DNA from: Sphingomonas psychrotolerans
Lineage (GTDB): Bacteria > Pseudomonadota > Alphaproteobacteria > Sphingomonadales > Sphingomonadaceae
Assembly (NCBI RefSeq): GCF_002796605.1
Contig: NZ_CP024923.1
Span: 3,975,501-4,039,500, forward strand
Length of the DNA stretch: 64,000 nt
Direction: 5' to 3'
A program made the translations under genes and the position numbers. Positions 1-8,998 of the stretch are shown one piece after another. Under the pieces are notes generated by a model. That model worked only from the letters and a program-made list of their open reading frames with translations, was not told the origin of the DNA and searched no databases. Position 1 is the first letter of the stretch. The number at the start of each line of letters is the position of its first letter.

Positions 1-419
1 TCGGGTAGATCCTGGCGGGCGAGCCCGAGCGGATCGAGATTGGCGGCGAGGTGGCCGCGCACGCGATAGGTGCGGATCAGCAGCATCGCGCGGATCGAAT
101 CGCCCGCCGCCTTGACGATATCGTCTTGCGACGGGGTGGCGGCTGCGGGCTTGGGCAGGGTGCCGGGCTTGGCCGGCTTGGGCGCGGGCTCCATCTGGGT
201 GGGGTCGAGCCCTGCCGTCAGCGCGTCGGTTTCGCTCAGCGGCCAGCGCGGATTGGCCCAGCTCGGGCCTTGGGCGGTGTTGTCGAGGCCCTCGAACCAT
301 TGCCGCCAGCCCGGCTCGATCGAATTCGGGTCGGCCTTGTAGCGGCGGTACAATGTCTCGACGAAGGCGGGGCTCACGCCGCCGGCGATGTCGTCGAAGT
401 CGAGGCCCTCATAGCCCAT
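1..419 (-). CDS. sucA: 2-oxoglutarate dehydrogenase E1 component, N-terminal part (cut by window edge)
   Basis: This is the first ~139 codons of the thiamine-diphosphate-dependent E1 subunit of the 2-oxoglutarate dehydrogenase complex, which decarboxylates 2-oxoglutarate and passes the succinyl group to E2. The frame opens with ATG at 419 and is open to the window edge. It reads MGYEGLDFDDIAG at the start. After a Pro/Ala/Lys-rich linker it reaches RTYRVRGHLAANLDPLGL, the segment typical of SucA N-termini, where an early helix binds E2 before the catalytic domain begins. The catalytic part lies outside the window. It follows sucD by about 60 bp on the same strand and is probably the last visible gene of an mdh-unknown-sucD-sucA operon. 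The family call is secure; only the length is unknown. Confidence 0.93.
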   Translation of the reverse strand, partial: MGYEGLDFDDIAGGVSPAFVETLYRRYKADPNSIEPGWRQWFEGLDNTAQGPSWANPRWPLSETDALTAGLDPTQMEPAPKPAKPGTLPKPAAATPSQDDIVKAAGDSIRAMLLIRTYRVRGHLAANLDPLGLARQDLP

Positions 420-478
420 GGTCAATTCCGTTCCGTGGTAGCGCTCACATCCTCATATAGGCGTGCGAGCGCAGCAAT

Positions 479-1363
479 TTACCCCTTGAGCACTTCGACC
501 AGCGTCGAGCCGAGCTCGGAGGGGCTGGCGGCGACGCGGATGCCGGCTGCTTCCATCGCCGCGATCTTGCTCTCGGCATCGCCCTTGCCGCCCGAGACGA
601 TCGCGCCGGCATGGCCCATGCGGCGGCCCGGAGGCGCGGTGCGGCCCGCGATGAAGCCGGCCATCGGCTTCTTGCGGCCGCGCTTCGCCTCGTCGATCAG
701 GAACTGCGCCGCCTGCTCCTCGGCGTCGCCGCCGATCTCGCCGATCATGATGATCGAGTGAGTCGCCTCGTCGGCGAGGAACAATTCGAGCACGTCGATG
801 AAGTTGGTGCCGTTGACCGGATCGCCGCCGATGCCGACCGCAGTGGTCTGGCCGAGGCCGGCATTGGTCGTCTGGAACACCGCCTCATAAGTCAGCGTGC
901 CCGAGCGCGATACGACGCCGACCGAACCCTGCGAGAAGATGCTGCCGGGCATGATGCCGATCTTGCACTCGCCGGGCGTCAGCACGCCGGGGCAGTTCGG
1001 GCCGATCAGGCGCGACTTCGAGCCCGAAAGCGCGCGCTTGACCTTGACCATGTCGAGCACCGGAATGCCTTCGGTGATCGTGACGATCAGCGGGATTTCG
1101 GCGTCGATCGCCTCGAGGATCGAGTCGGCTGCGAAGGGGGGCGGCACGTAGATCACCGACGCGGTGGCGCCGGTCTTCGCCTTGGCCTCGGCGACGGTGT
1201 TGTACACGGGCAGCCCGAGGTGCTCGGTGCCGCCCTTGCCCGGCGTGACGCCGCCGACCATCTGCGTGCCGTATTCCAGCGCCGCCTTGGTATGGAAGCT
1301 GCCGGTCTCACCGGTCATGCCTTGGGTGATGACCTTGGTGTTCTTGTCGACGAGGATGCTCAT
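479..1363 (-). CDS. sucD: Succinyl-CoA synthetase (ADP-forming) alpha subunit
   Basis: The alpha subunit of succinate-CoA ligase converts succinyl-CoA to succinate with substrate-level phosphorylation in the TCA cycle. The protein is 294 residues, the usual family length. It has the N-terminal CoA-binding Rossmann fold ([14 protein letters not shown], residues 12-25), the [16 protein letters not shown] block (residues 117-132) and the [16 protein letters not shown] loop, where His251 is the phosphohistidine. Its obligate partner SucC is not next to it; upstream is a secreted protein of unknown function, 5 bp away. Spacing indicates co-transcription with mdh upstream and sucA downstream. Confidence 0.97.
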   Translation of the reverse strand: MSILVDKNTKVITQGMTGETGSFHTKAALEYGTQMVGGVTPGKGGTEHLGLPVYNTVAEAKAKTGATASVIYVPPPFAADSILEAIDAEIPLIVTITEGIPVLDMVKVKRALSGSKSRLIGPNCPGVLTPGECKIGIMPGSIFSQGSVGVVSRSGTLTYEAVFQTTNAGLGQTTAVGIGGDPVNGTNFIDVLELFLADEATHSIIMIGEIGGDAEEQAAQFLIDEAKRGRKKPMAGFIAGRTAPPGRRMGHAGAIVSGGKGDAESKIAAMEAAGIRVAASPSELGSTLVEVLKG

Positions 1364-1368
1364 GAGTT

Positions 1369-2007
1369 TCAGCGGCCCTTTTTGCTGGCAACGCGAAGAG
1401 AAAGTTGGATGCGGTCACCCGGCATGTCGCGACCGCCCCTGGTGATATGGGCGACAGCGATCAGCGGGGTTCCGTCAGTGGCCGTGACCGACCATTCGGG
1501 AGTCCACCATTTGGCTGGCTTGCCGTTCTTGCCCACCGCCTCGGCGGCATTGGCCGGAGGCGCGCCGAGCGCCGCCGTCATCGCGGAAACCACCGCGTCC
1601 TTCGCAGGCAGGCCGGCGACATAGAATGTCGCGTTGCACTGCGGCGACTTGTTTCCCAGAAAGACGTCGGCCTGAGAAATGATGACGCCCTCACCGCGCC
1701 AAAGGCCGATCGCAGGAGGATTCTTGCCGCCCATCGCGAACTGAACGGGTGTGAGCGACTGGGCTACGGCCGCCTTGCTCACGCCCACTGCCCGCGCGTC
1801 GCCGAGCACGCATACATTCTTGAAAAGGTCGGTCATGGCGGCCGGTTCGATCGCGACGGGCGCTGGCGGCGTGGCAGTACCGCCGGCAAAATCGAGCGAC
1901 ATCATGCGGCCGAGGTCGTCCGTCCACATGGCCCCGCTCTGCGCCGAAGCGACGCCCGGAAAGGCGAGCGCAACGAAACAGGCGGAGAGGATCAGACCGC
2001 GAGGCAT
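1369..2007 (-). CDS. Secreted protein of unknown function inside the TCA operon
   Basis: This 212-residue protein has a clear Sec signal peptide, with a hydrophobic stretch at residues 4-20 and a likely cleavage after ASA near residue 22. The mature part holds two cysteines (in KNVCVLGD and SPQCNATF) that could form a disulfide in the periplasm. I recognise no catalytic motif or named domain. It lies 4 bp after mdh and 5 bp before sucD, so it is almost certainly co-transcribed with them, in a place where sucC is often found in other bacteria. Nothing in its sequence resembles SucC, so it is an insertion and not a diverged subunit. Function unknown. Confidence 0.8.
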   Translation of the reverse strand: MPRGLILSACFVALAFPGVASAQSGAMWTDDLGRMMSLDFAGGTATPPAPVAIEPAAMTDLFKNVCVLGDARAVGVSKAAVAQSLTPVQFAMGGKNPPAIGLWRGEGVIISQADVFLGNKSPQCNATFYVAGLPAKDAVVSAMTAALGAPPANAAEAVGKNGKPAKWWTPEWSVTATDGTPLIAVAHITRGGRDMPGDRIQLSLRVASKKGR

Positions 2008-2011
2008 CGGC

Positions 2012-2989
<978 letters not shown>

Positions 2990-3185
2990 CTAGTCAAGCA
3001 ACCGCGGGGCGCAGCTGTGGCACCCCTGAAACGCGGGCGGCTTAGGCCCATAATAGAGTCGCCGCAACCCGAGACTCGCATCGCTTAGGGATTATCTTTG
3101 CAACTAATTCGCAAGTGCAATAGATCTCGGACGTATGCTCATGCACGCATCGCCATTGCGTAAGCGTGCGGTTCGCCAGCCTGTT

Positions 3186-3611
3186 TTAGCTCGTCGGGGC
3201 GCCGCTCAGGTCCTGATAGAACATCAGTGCGCTGCCATCGGGATCGTAGAAGGTGAGCAGCCGAACCATGCCGGGGATCTCCTGCGCCGGACCGTCCTGT
3301 CGCACCTCCGCGGCGTCGAGCGCGGCCTTGGCGGCATCGAGATCCGTCACCCCGAAAGTAAGGACGGCACCGCCGCCGACAGGTACCTGCTCGACTTCGG
3401 ACAGCCCGACATTCACTCGCGAGACCGATGTCGAGAGCTCGCACCACGCGATCTCGTCCATCCGATAAATCAGCTTCATGCCGAGCACGTCGCAATACCA
3501 GCGAATAGAACGATCGAGACTGGAGACGTTGATCGCGCAGGTGAGCCCGCCGTCATAGGCGATTGCAGACGAAGCAGCGGCTTCCGCGACAGCAGGGGCG
3601 ATGGTGTTCAT
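3186..3611 (-). CDS. VOC-family (glyoxalase/bleomycin-resistance fold) protein
   Basis: This 141-residue protein belongs to the vicinal oxygen chelate superfamily: SLDRSIRWYCDVLGMKL is the usual first beta-alpha unit, and LLTFYDPDGSALMFYQD is the characteristic second-half strand with a Glu/Asp-type end. The fold usually binds a metal and acts on small molecules, but the substrate cannot be read from sequence. The ATG at 3611 is preferred because GGAAG lies about 7 nt upstream, while a longer frame lacks such a site. It is divergent from a tandem winged-helix regulator beginning only 50 bp away, which suggests that regulator controls it. Confidence 0.85.
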   Translation of the reverse strand: MNTIAPAVAEAAASSAIAYDGGLTCAINVSSLDRSIRWYCDVLGMKLIYRMDEIAWCELSTSVSRVNVGLSEVEQVPVGGGAVLTFGVTDLDAAKAALDAAEVRQDGPAQEIPGMVRLLTFYDPDGSALMFYQDLSGAPTS

Positions 3612-3661
3612 CGATTTCTTCCTTTCGACTCTATGCTTCCATTTATATAGCTGATATTGAA

Positions 3662-4216
3662 ATGGGCAGGATGTCAACGGCCATCATTCCCGACGAGGTT
3701 TTGCGCAATCTCTGCGCCAATCGCTGGGCGCTGCCGGTGATGGCGCTGCTTTCACGCGAGGGCGGGTCGCGGTTCGCCGTGATCGGCCGGCATTACGCGA
3801 TGTCGCCGCACAGCCTGACACGGTGCCTCGAACATCTGCGCAGCCGCGGCTGGGTGATCCCCAATCCCGGACATGGGCATCCGCTTCGCCCCGAATATCT
3901 GCTGAGCGAGACGGGGCGCGTGGCGGGGGCTTTGTCCGAACGGATCATGGACGAGCGCCGGCGGCAGGGGATTGGTATTGCCGATCTGCCGCGCTGGAGC
4001 CTGCCGCTGGTGGTCGGCCTTGCGCCTGAATGGAGCCGCTTCGGCGAACTCCAGGCAAGATTGACGCCGGTCACCCCGCGCGCGCTGTCACAGACGCTTC
4101 AGACGATGATTGGCCGCGATCTTGTGACGCGACGACTTGAGGGCAGCTTTCCGCCGCTGCCGCTGTATGGGCTGAGCGGGCGCGGGAAGGACCTGGCGGC
4201 GGCGATGGCTGGGTAG
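3662..4216 (+). CDS. Transcriptional regulator with two tandem HxlR-type winged-helix domains
   Basis: The protein (184 residues from ATG 3662; a second ATG at 3671 is also possible) is made of two similar winged-helix units. The first begins RWALPVMALLSREGGSRF and the second RWSLPLVVGLAPEWSRFGEL. In each, an LP-x-(V/L) helix, an SRF turn, a Ser-rich recognition helix (MSPHSLTRCLEHL; VTPRALSQTLQTM) and a Pro-rich wing ending in a Tyr-Leu or Tyr-Gly-Leu strand follow in the same order. HxlR proteins normally have one such domain and work as dimers, so this looks like an internal duplication that makes a pseudo-dimer. It faces the VOC gene across 50 bp and is its likely local regulator. Ligand unknown. 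Confidence 0.75.
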   Translation: MGRMSTAIIPDEVLRNLCANRWALPVMALLSREGGSRFAVIGRHYAMSPHSLTRCLEHLRSRGWVIPNPGHGHPLRPEYLLSETGRVAGALSERIMDERRRQGIGIADLPRWSLPLVVGLAPEWSRFGELQARLTPVTPRALSQTLQTMIGRDLVTRRLEGSFPPLPLYGLSGRGKDLAAAMAG

Positions 4217-4246
4217 GCGAAATCCGCCTTGCTTCGCGAGGGAGGA

Positions 4247-6085
4247 TTAGTGCCCAGCCCGCTTTCGATACTCTTCCGCTAGCACGAAGAACGCCTGCTT
4301 GCGGGCCCCGGTTTCCGAGATCAGCCCCTTGCGGTTCCAGCCTTGCTGGAAGACCGGATGCTGGCGGCGTGGCGAGCGGAAGTCCTTGAGGAGCCATGGG
4401 CTCAACCCCGCCAGCGACGGCACCTTCGCCGCCATCGCCAGCGTCTGGCGATAATATTCAGCCTGGAATTCTTCGCTGAACTTGTGCGGATCTGCTGCGG
4501 CGTCGTTGTAACCAGCCTGGGCATCGGCGCCGAATTCGGAGAAGATCAGCGGCTTGTTCGCGGGCGAGCGCCATTCGAAGCTGGGCAGTTCGGCAAGCGG
4601 ATCCTGCGAATACCAGCCGTTATAGGTGTTGATCGCCATGACATCGAGATCGGCGACGAGCGGATCGTCGATGCGCATCACCTTGCCTTCGCGCTTGCTG
4701 AGCAGGGCCGCGGTGACCAGCCGGCTGTCGTCGATGGCGCGGACATCGGCGATCAGGGTGCGCAGGAACGCGTTGCGCGCGTCGCCGATCGGGGTTTCGT
4801 TGGCGACGCTCCACAGGGCGATCGAGGCGCGGTTGCGGTCGCGGACGATGTTCTCGCGGAGTTGCTGGCGGGCCGAAGCGAGCGTCGCCGGGTTGTTCCA
4901 GTTGACGCGCCAATAGACCGGGACCTCGCTCCACACGATCAGCCCGAGTTCGTCTGCCATGCGAGTCATCACTTCGCTGTGCGGATAATGCGCCAGGCGG
5001 ACGAAATTGCCGTTCAGCCCCTGCTTGATCTCGGTGAGCAGTGCGCGGGCGGCGGCAGGCGTGATCGCGCGGACCGGGTCCTTGCCGAGCTCTTCCTCAT
5101 GCATCGAGATGCCGCGCAGGAAGACGGGCTTGCCGTTGAGCAGGATCTGCGTGCCGCGCGTCTCGATCGTGCGGAAGCCGATCCTGTCCTGCAGCAGGTC
5201 GGTGCCCGACTCGATCCGGACATCGTAAAGAGTCGGCACTTCGGGCGACCAGCGCTTGAGCATGCCCGGCGCCGGCGCGCTGCTGGTCCAGCTGCCGCTC
5301 GAGTCGGTCTTGCCCGACAGCGTCAGCCCCAGCGCCGGAATGCGCACCGCGAGGTCACGGTTTTGCGCCTGATGCCCGTAGAGGCGGACATCGGCATGGA
5401 TGCGCCCGTCGCGGCCGAGCCGGACCCACGCGTCGTCGACGAAAGTCTCGGGGACGGTGACCAACGTGACCGAGCGGGTGATGCCGCCATAGGTTTCCCA
5501 GTCGGTGACGGGCGGGGGCACGTCGTCGTCGGTGCGCGCGGAATCGACGCTGATAGTGATCTGGTTGCTGCCGTCGCGGAGCAACTCGGTCACATCGAAG
5601 ACGAAGGGGGTGAAGCCGCCTTTGTGGCTGCCGACCGACTTGCCATTGAGGTAGACGTCGGTGGTGTAATCGGCGGCGCCGAAGCGCAGGAACATGCGAG
5701 TGCCGGCCGCGGGCTTTCGCGCGTCGAAGGTCCGCTGGTACCAGACAAGGCCCTGATAATAGCGCATCTCGGCGGCGTGACCGATCCAGCTGCCGGGGAG
5801 GTGCGTGACCGGCGAGCGCTGCATGTCGAACTCGTAGCGCGCGCGCGGGTTCTGTTCGAGGGCGTCGGCCTGTATGATATCGCTCCAGCGCCGGCTGCTC
5901 TCCCCCGGCATGCCGCCGTGGAAGCCCGCCTTGCCGTCGCGATAAGGATCGACCGACCAGTGCCAGGCGCCGTCGAGGCTCTGCGCGGGGCGCATGTCGG
6001 CGCCGGTGAGCACGGCTTGGGCGAAGGCGGAGGGGGCGAGGAGCAGGACCAGCAAGGCCAGCGCGCGCGACAACCGTCTCATCAT
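4247..6085 (-). CDS. Secreted glycoside hydrolase family 2 enzyme (beta-glucuronidase-like)
   Basis: This 612-residue enzyme has a signal peptide (residues 1-23, ending SAFAQ) and the GH2 layout: a sugar-binding jelly roll (residues ~35-205), an Ig-like domain (~210-305) and a TIM barrel from ~310. The acid/base Glu430 is in WSVANE and the nucleophile Glu517 in FSEFGAD, so the retaining catalytic pair is intact. The motif set resembles beta-glucuronidases more than beta-galactosidases, but the substrate is inferred only. It should act in the periplasm or outside the cell. It follows zapE on the same strand after a 55-bp gap containing a hairpin repeat, so it may have its own transcript. Confidence 0.88.
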   Translation of the reverse strand: MMRRLSRALALLVLLLAPSAFAQAVLTGADMRPAQSLDGAWHWSVDPYRDGKAGFHGGMPGESSRRWSDIIQADALEQNPRARYEFDMQRSPVTHLPGSWIGHAAEMRYYQGLVWYQRTFDARKPAAGTRMFLRFGAADYTTDVYLNGKSVGSHKGGFTPFVFDVTELLRDGSNQITISVDSARTDDDVPPPVTDWETYGGITRSVTLVTVPETFVDDAWVRLGRDGRIHADVRLYGHQAQNRDLAVRIPALGLTLSGKTDSSGSWTSSAPAPGMLKRWSPEVPTLYDVRIESGTDLLQDRIGFRTIETRGTQILLNGKPVFLRGISMHEEELGKDPVRAITPAAARALLTEIKQGLNGNFVRLAHYPHSEVMTRMADELGLIVWSEVPVYWRVNWNNPATLASARQQLRENIVRDRNRASIALWSVANETPIGDARNAFLRTLIADVRAIDDSRLVTAALLSKREGKVMRIDDPLVADLDVMAINTYNGWYSQDPLAELPSFEWRSPANKPLIFSEFGADAQAGYNDAAADPHKFSEEFQAEYYRQTLAMAAKVPSLAGLSPWLLKDFRSPRRQHPVFQQGWNRKGLISETGARKQAFFVLAEEYRKRAGH

Positions 6086-6097
6086 GCTCTCTCCCTC

Positions 6098-6129
6098 TAC
6101 CGTATTCCTGCGAAAGCAGGAGCACGGTA
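6098..6129. repeat. Hairpin repeat with GAAA loop between zapE and the GH2 gene
   Basis: The core TCCTGC-GAAA-GCAGGA forms a stem closed by a GAAA tetraloop, and outer arms TACCGT and ACGGTA extend it. The same core recurs, in inverted pairs, at 34923-34996 and 52855-52935. It sits just after the zapE stop codon and may end transcription or stabilise the zapE message 3' end. Confidence 0.6.
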
Positions 6130-6140
6130 TTTATGTCAGT

Positions 6141-7253
6141 CTAATGCTCGCCATGCCCCTCGGCCAGATATTGGTCGGAAGCCATTTCGTGGAGGCGCGA
6201 GGCGGTGCGCTCGAACTCGAACGCGCCGTCGCCGGCGATATAGAGATCGTCGGGCGCGGCATCGGCCGCGGCGAGCAATTTGACCCGGTTCTCGTATAGT
6301 GCGTCGATCAAGGTGACGAAGCGTGCCGCCTCGTTGCGGTTGTCGGGACCGAGGCGTGGGATGCCGACGAGGATGATGGTGTGGAAACGGCGCGCAATCG
6401 CGAGATAGTCGGGCGCGCCGCGCGCCTCGCCGCACAGCCGCTTGAACGAGAAGACCGCGACGCCCTTGACGCATTTCGGCACGCGAATCTCGCGGCCGCC
6501 CTGAACGGGCAGGTCGCACGCGGGGACCCGCGCGCGGTCCTCGACCGGATAGTCGGTGAGGCGGAAGAAGGCGGCGGAGAGCTGGGCGGTGGCTTCGGGG
6601 CCATTGGGGACGAGCCATGTGTCCATGCTGCCAAGGCGATCGAGGCGGTAATCGACCGGACCGTTGAGGGTCCGCACGTCCATCTTGCCCTCGATCAGTG
6701 CGATGAACGGCAGGAACAACTCGCGATTCAAGCCATCCTTGTAGAGTTCTCCGGGTGCGCGGTTGGACGTGGCGACGACGGTCAGGCCGTGGGCCATCAT
6801 CTCGGTGAACAGCCGCGAGAGGATCATCGCATCGGCGGGGTTGTTGACCACCATCTCATCGAAGGCGAGCAGGCGAATGTCGTCGACCAATGCTTCCGCT
6901 ACCGCGATTACCGGATCTTCGGTGTTCTTCTGGCGCTCGGCGTTGAGGCGTTGGTGCACCTCGAGCATGAATTCATGGAAATGGACGCGGCGCTTGCGGC
7001 GGATTTGGACGCAGTCGAACAGCAGGTCCATCAGCATCGATTTGCCGCGCCCGACGCCGCCCCACATATACACGCCGCGCGGCGGCTCGGGCCTGCGGCC
7101 AAGCGCGCGCCAGAGGATGCTGCCCTTTTGGGGGACGGCCTCGAGTTCCTGCGCGAGCCGGTCGAGCCGCTCGGCCGCGGCGGCCTGCTCTGCATCTGCG
7201 CGAAGCTCGCCGGCAGCGACGAGTTCGCGATAGCGGGCGAGGACCTTGCTCAC
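6141..7253 (-). CDS. zapE: Cell division ATPase ZapE (AFG1 family)
   Basis: AFG1/ZapE-type AAA-like ATPase, 370 residues. ZapE associates with the FtsZ ring in bacteria, and its mitochondrial relative AFG1/LACE1 acts on respiratory complexes. Visible motifs are Walker A GGVGRGKS (residues 65-72), the HFHEFMLEVH segment after it, and Walker B LLAFDEM (residues 128-134). The start is GTG at 7253, overlapping the stop of the upstream thioesterase gene as GTGA, which implies translational coupling. It lies downstream of sdhB and the thioesterase in one transcript. A place next to succinate dehydrogenase recalls the AFG1 link to respiratory complexes, but that is inference. Confidence 0.93.
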   Translation of the reverse strand: MSKVLARYRELVAAGELRADAEQAAAAERLDRLAQELEAVPQKGSILWRALGRRPEPPRGVYMWGGVGRGKSMLMDLLFDCVQIRRKRRVHFHEFMLEVHQRLNAERQKNTEDPVIAVAEALVDDIRLLAFDEMVVNNPADAMILSRLFTEMMAHGLTVVATSNRAPGELYKDGLNRELFLPFIALIEGKMDVRTLNGPVDYRLDRLGSMDTWLVPNGPEATAQLSAAFFRLTDYPVEDRARVPACDLPVQGGREIRVPKCVKGVAVFSFKRLCGEARGAPDYLAIARRFHTIILVGIPRLGPDNRNEAARFVTLIDALYENRVKLLAAADAAPDDLYIAGDGAFEFERTASRLHEMASDQYLAEGHGEH

Positions 7254-7702
7254 TTGGGCGAAGGCTTGCGGATCGTGCCGAGGAAGCTGGCGACCATCAC
7301 TTCGTCCTGCACCACGACGCCGCGCAGGAACAGCAGCCGGCCGGTCTCGCGAAGCAGCTCGATATGCGCTTCGGTGGCCACCCCGATCGCGCCGCCGGTG
7401 ATGAACTGGATCGACATATCCAATGTCGATGCGGGGCCGCTAAGCACCCCGAAGCTGCGTCCTGCGGCGAACAATGCCATGTCGATGAAGCCGGCGATCG
7501 CGCCGCCATGGATATGGTCGCGCAGGTTCGAATGCTGGTGGCGAAAGGTCGTGCGGACCCGCGCGACCTTGCCGTCGAGTTTGACCGACAGCGCGCCGAT
7601 GAAGCTGTTGAACCGCCCCTGGTCGAGGATCTCCCAGCGTTTCCAGCCAGGCAGATCGGGATCGTCGTCGTAGCGGAAGTGCTGCTCGACGAATTCGCTC
7701 AA
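7250..7702 (-). CDS. PaaI-type hotdog thioesterase
   Basis: This protein of about 150 residues has the hotdog-fold signature of PaaI/YigI thioesterases: [18 protein letters not shown] carries the HGG active-site turn, followed by TLDMSIQF and a C-terminal strand pair. Such enzymes hydrolyse acyl- or aryl-CoA esters; the substrate is not readable here. The best start is TTG at 7702, which overlaps the sdhB stop codon as TTGA and gives a normal family length. No ATG exists near that position. The stop overlaps the zapE start as GTGA, so sdhB, this gene and zapE appear translationally linked. Confidence 0.8.
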   Translation of the reverse strand: MSEFVEQHFRYDDDPDLPGWKRWEILDQGRFNSFIGALSVKLDGKVARVRTTFRHQHSNLRDHIHGGAIAGFIDMALFAAGRSFGVLSGPASTLDMSIQFITGGAIGVATEAHIELLRETGRLLFLRGVVVQDEVMVASFLGTIRKPSPK

Positions 7703-8481
7703 AGCGCCCGCTCGGCTTCCATCTTCTTGATCTCGGCGATCGCCTTGGCCGGATTGAGGCCCTTGGGGCACACGTTCGCGCAATTCATGATCGTGTGGCA
7801 GCGATAGAGGCGGAACGGATCCTCGAGCTGGTCGAGCCGCTCGCCGGTCATCTCGTCGCGGCTGTCGGCGAGCCAGCGATAGGCCTGGAGCAGGATCGCT
7901 GGCCCCAGGAACTTGTCGCTGTTCCACCAATAGCTCGGGCACGAGGTCGAGCAGCAGGCGCACAGGATGCACTCGTACAGGCCGTCGAGCTTGTCGCGCT
8001 GCTCGGGGCTCTGGAGCCGCTCCTTGCCCGAAGGCGTGGTCGAGACTGTCTGCAGCCACGGCTTGATCGAGCTGTACTGCGCATAGAAGTGCGTGAAATC
8101 AGGGACGAGGTCCTTGATCACGTCCATGTGCGGGAGCGGCGTGATGCGGATGTCGCCCTTGATGTCCTCGATCGCGGTGGTGCAGGCGAGGCCGTTGCGC
8201 CCGTCCATGTTCATCGAGCACGACCCGCAAATGCCCTCGCGGCACGAGCGGCGGAAGGTGAGCGAGCTGTCCTGCTCCGACTTGATCTTGATCAGCGCGT
8301 CGAGAACCATCGGGCCGCAGGCGTCGAGATCGACTTCGAAATTGTCGTAGCGCGGATTCTCGCCGCTATCGGGATCGTAGCGGTAGATCTTGAACTTCTT
8401 GACGCGCGTGGCGGACGCGTCGGCCTTGTGCTCCTTGCCCCTGGTGATGCGGCTGTTCTTGGGCAGGCGGAAATCGGCCAT
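7699..8481 (-). CDS. sdhB: Succinate dehydrogenase iron-sulfur subunit
   Basis: SdhB carries electrons from the flavoprotein SdhA through three Fe-S clusters to ubiquinone in complex II. The 260-residue protein has the plant-type 2Fe-2S cysteines in CREGICGSC plus a later Cys in LACTTAI, and the two C-terminal cluster motifs [12 protein letters not shown] and CANVCPKG. It is unusual that sdhB lies about 4.2 kb from sdhA, with a divergent ArsR/SDR pair and three other genes between, so the two parts must use separate promoters. It heads the transcript sdhB-thioesterase-zapE. Confidence 0.97.
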   Translation of the reverse strand: MADFRLPKNSRITRGKEHKADASATRVKKFKIYRYDPDSGENPRYDNFEVDLDACGPMVLDALIKIKSEQDSSLTFRRSCREGICGSCSMNMDGRNGLACTTAIEDIKGDIRITPLPHMDVIKDLVPDFTHFYAQYSSIKPWLQTVSTTPSGKERLQSPEQRDKLDGLYECILCACCSTSCPSYWWNSDKFLGPAILLQAYRWLADSRDEMTGERLDQLEDPFRLYRCHTIMNCANVCPKGLNPAKAIAEIKKMEAERAL

Positions 8482-8564
8482 TCCTGGGAGTCCTCGAGAC
8501 TACGGTGTTGCGCGCGGGCTATGCCTTTCGCATTCGCAGCGCAACCCCATAGGCGCCGCAAAGC

Positions 8565-8894
8565 TCAGCCTTTATTGGCGAGCACCGCGGCGAGCAACCC
8601 GGGGAAGCGCGCGTCGAAATCCATGCAACGCAGCCGGTTGATCCGCTCGCGCCCCTCGACCTTGGTCTCGACCAGCCCGGCGGCGCGCAGCACGTTCAAA
8701 TGGTTGGAGATGGTGCTTTTCGGCGTGCTCTGGCCGCAGGCAGCGCTCGCATTGAGGCAGGGGCATTCGACCAGCCGCGCGATGATCTCCAGCCGTACCG
8801 GATCGGCGAGTGCGTGCAGCGCCGCAGCGAGGCTCACGTCTTTGAGGTCGGGGTGCACCAGGCGATCCATACTCCCGATATAGGAATGTTTCAT
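8565..8894 (-). CDS. ArsR-family transcriptional regulator
   Basis: A small winged-helix protein of about 109 residues with the ArsR pattern: LHALADPVRLEIIARL (helices 1-2), PKSTISNHLNVLRAAGLV (the recognition helix-turn-helix) and a wing ending in RINRLR. CPCLNASAACGQ holds three cysteines before the recognition helix and may sense metal or redox state. The start is uncertain: ATG at 8903 lies within the operator palindrome, ATG at 8894 has GGAA upstream, and 8870 is also possible. It is divergent from the SDR gene starting at 8999, and a palindrome in the shared region suggests it represses that gene and itself. Confidence 0.85.
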   Translation of the reverse strand: MKHSYIGSMDRLVHPDLKDVSLAAALHALADPVRLEIIARLVECPCLNASAACGQSTPKSTISNHLNVLRAAGLVETKVEGRERINRLRCMDFDARFPGLLAAVLANKG

Positions 8895-8901
8895 CAATTC
8901 C

Positions 8902-8924
8902 ATAGTTCGGTAATATTGAACTAT
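8902..8924. promoter_or_regulatory. Probable ArsR operator between the regulator and SDR genes
   Basis: A perfect inverted repeat, ATAGTTC and GAACTAT, separated by 9 nt, lies in the 104-bp divergent region between the ArsR gene and the SDR gene. The AT-rich arms stand out from the GC-rich surroundings. ArsR-family dimers typically bind such sites near their own promoter. That this regulator binds here is inference. Confidence 0.6.
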
Positions 8925-8998
8925 TCGTTGGGCATCCCAAATAACTGCCTGTCCCGGCAGCCGGCGAAGCGATTGGCTGGGGATTGGAGATTAGTAGA

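Noticed and set aside
1369..2007. Considered as a degenerate sucC.
   Set aside because: It has a signal peptide, is only 212 residues, and shows no ATP-grasp or CoA-ligase motif.
8984..8998. A TTG start giving five extra residues (MEISR) to the SDR gene.
   Set aside because: The ATG at 8999 has GGAG at good spacing and gives the normal SDR N-terminus.
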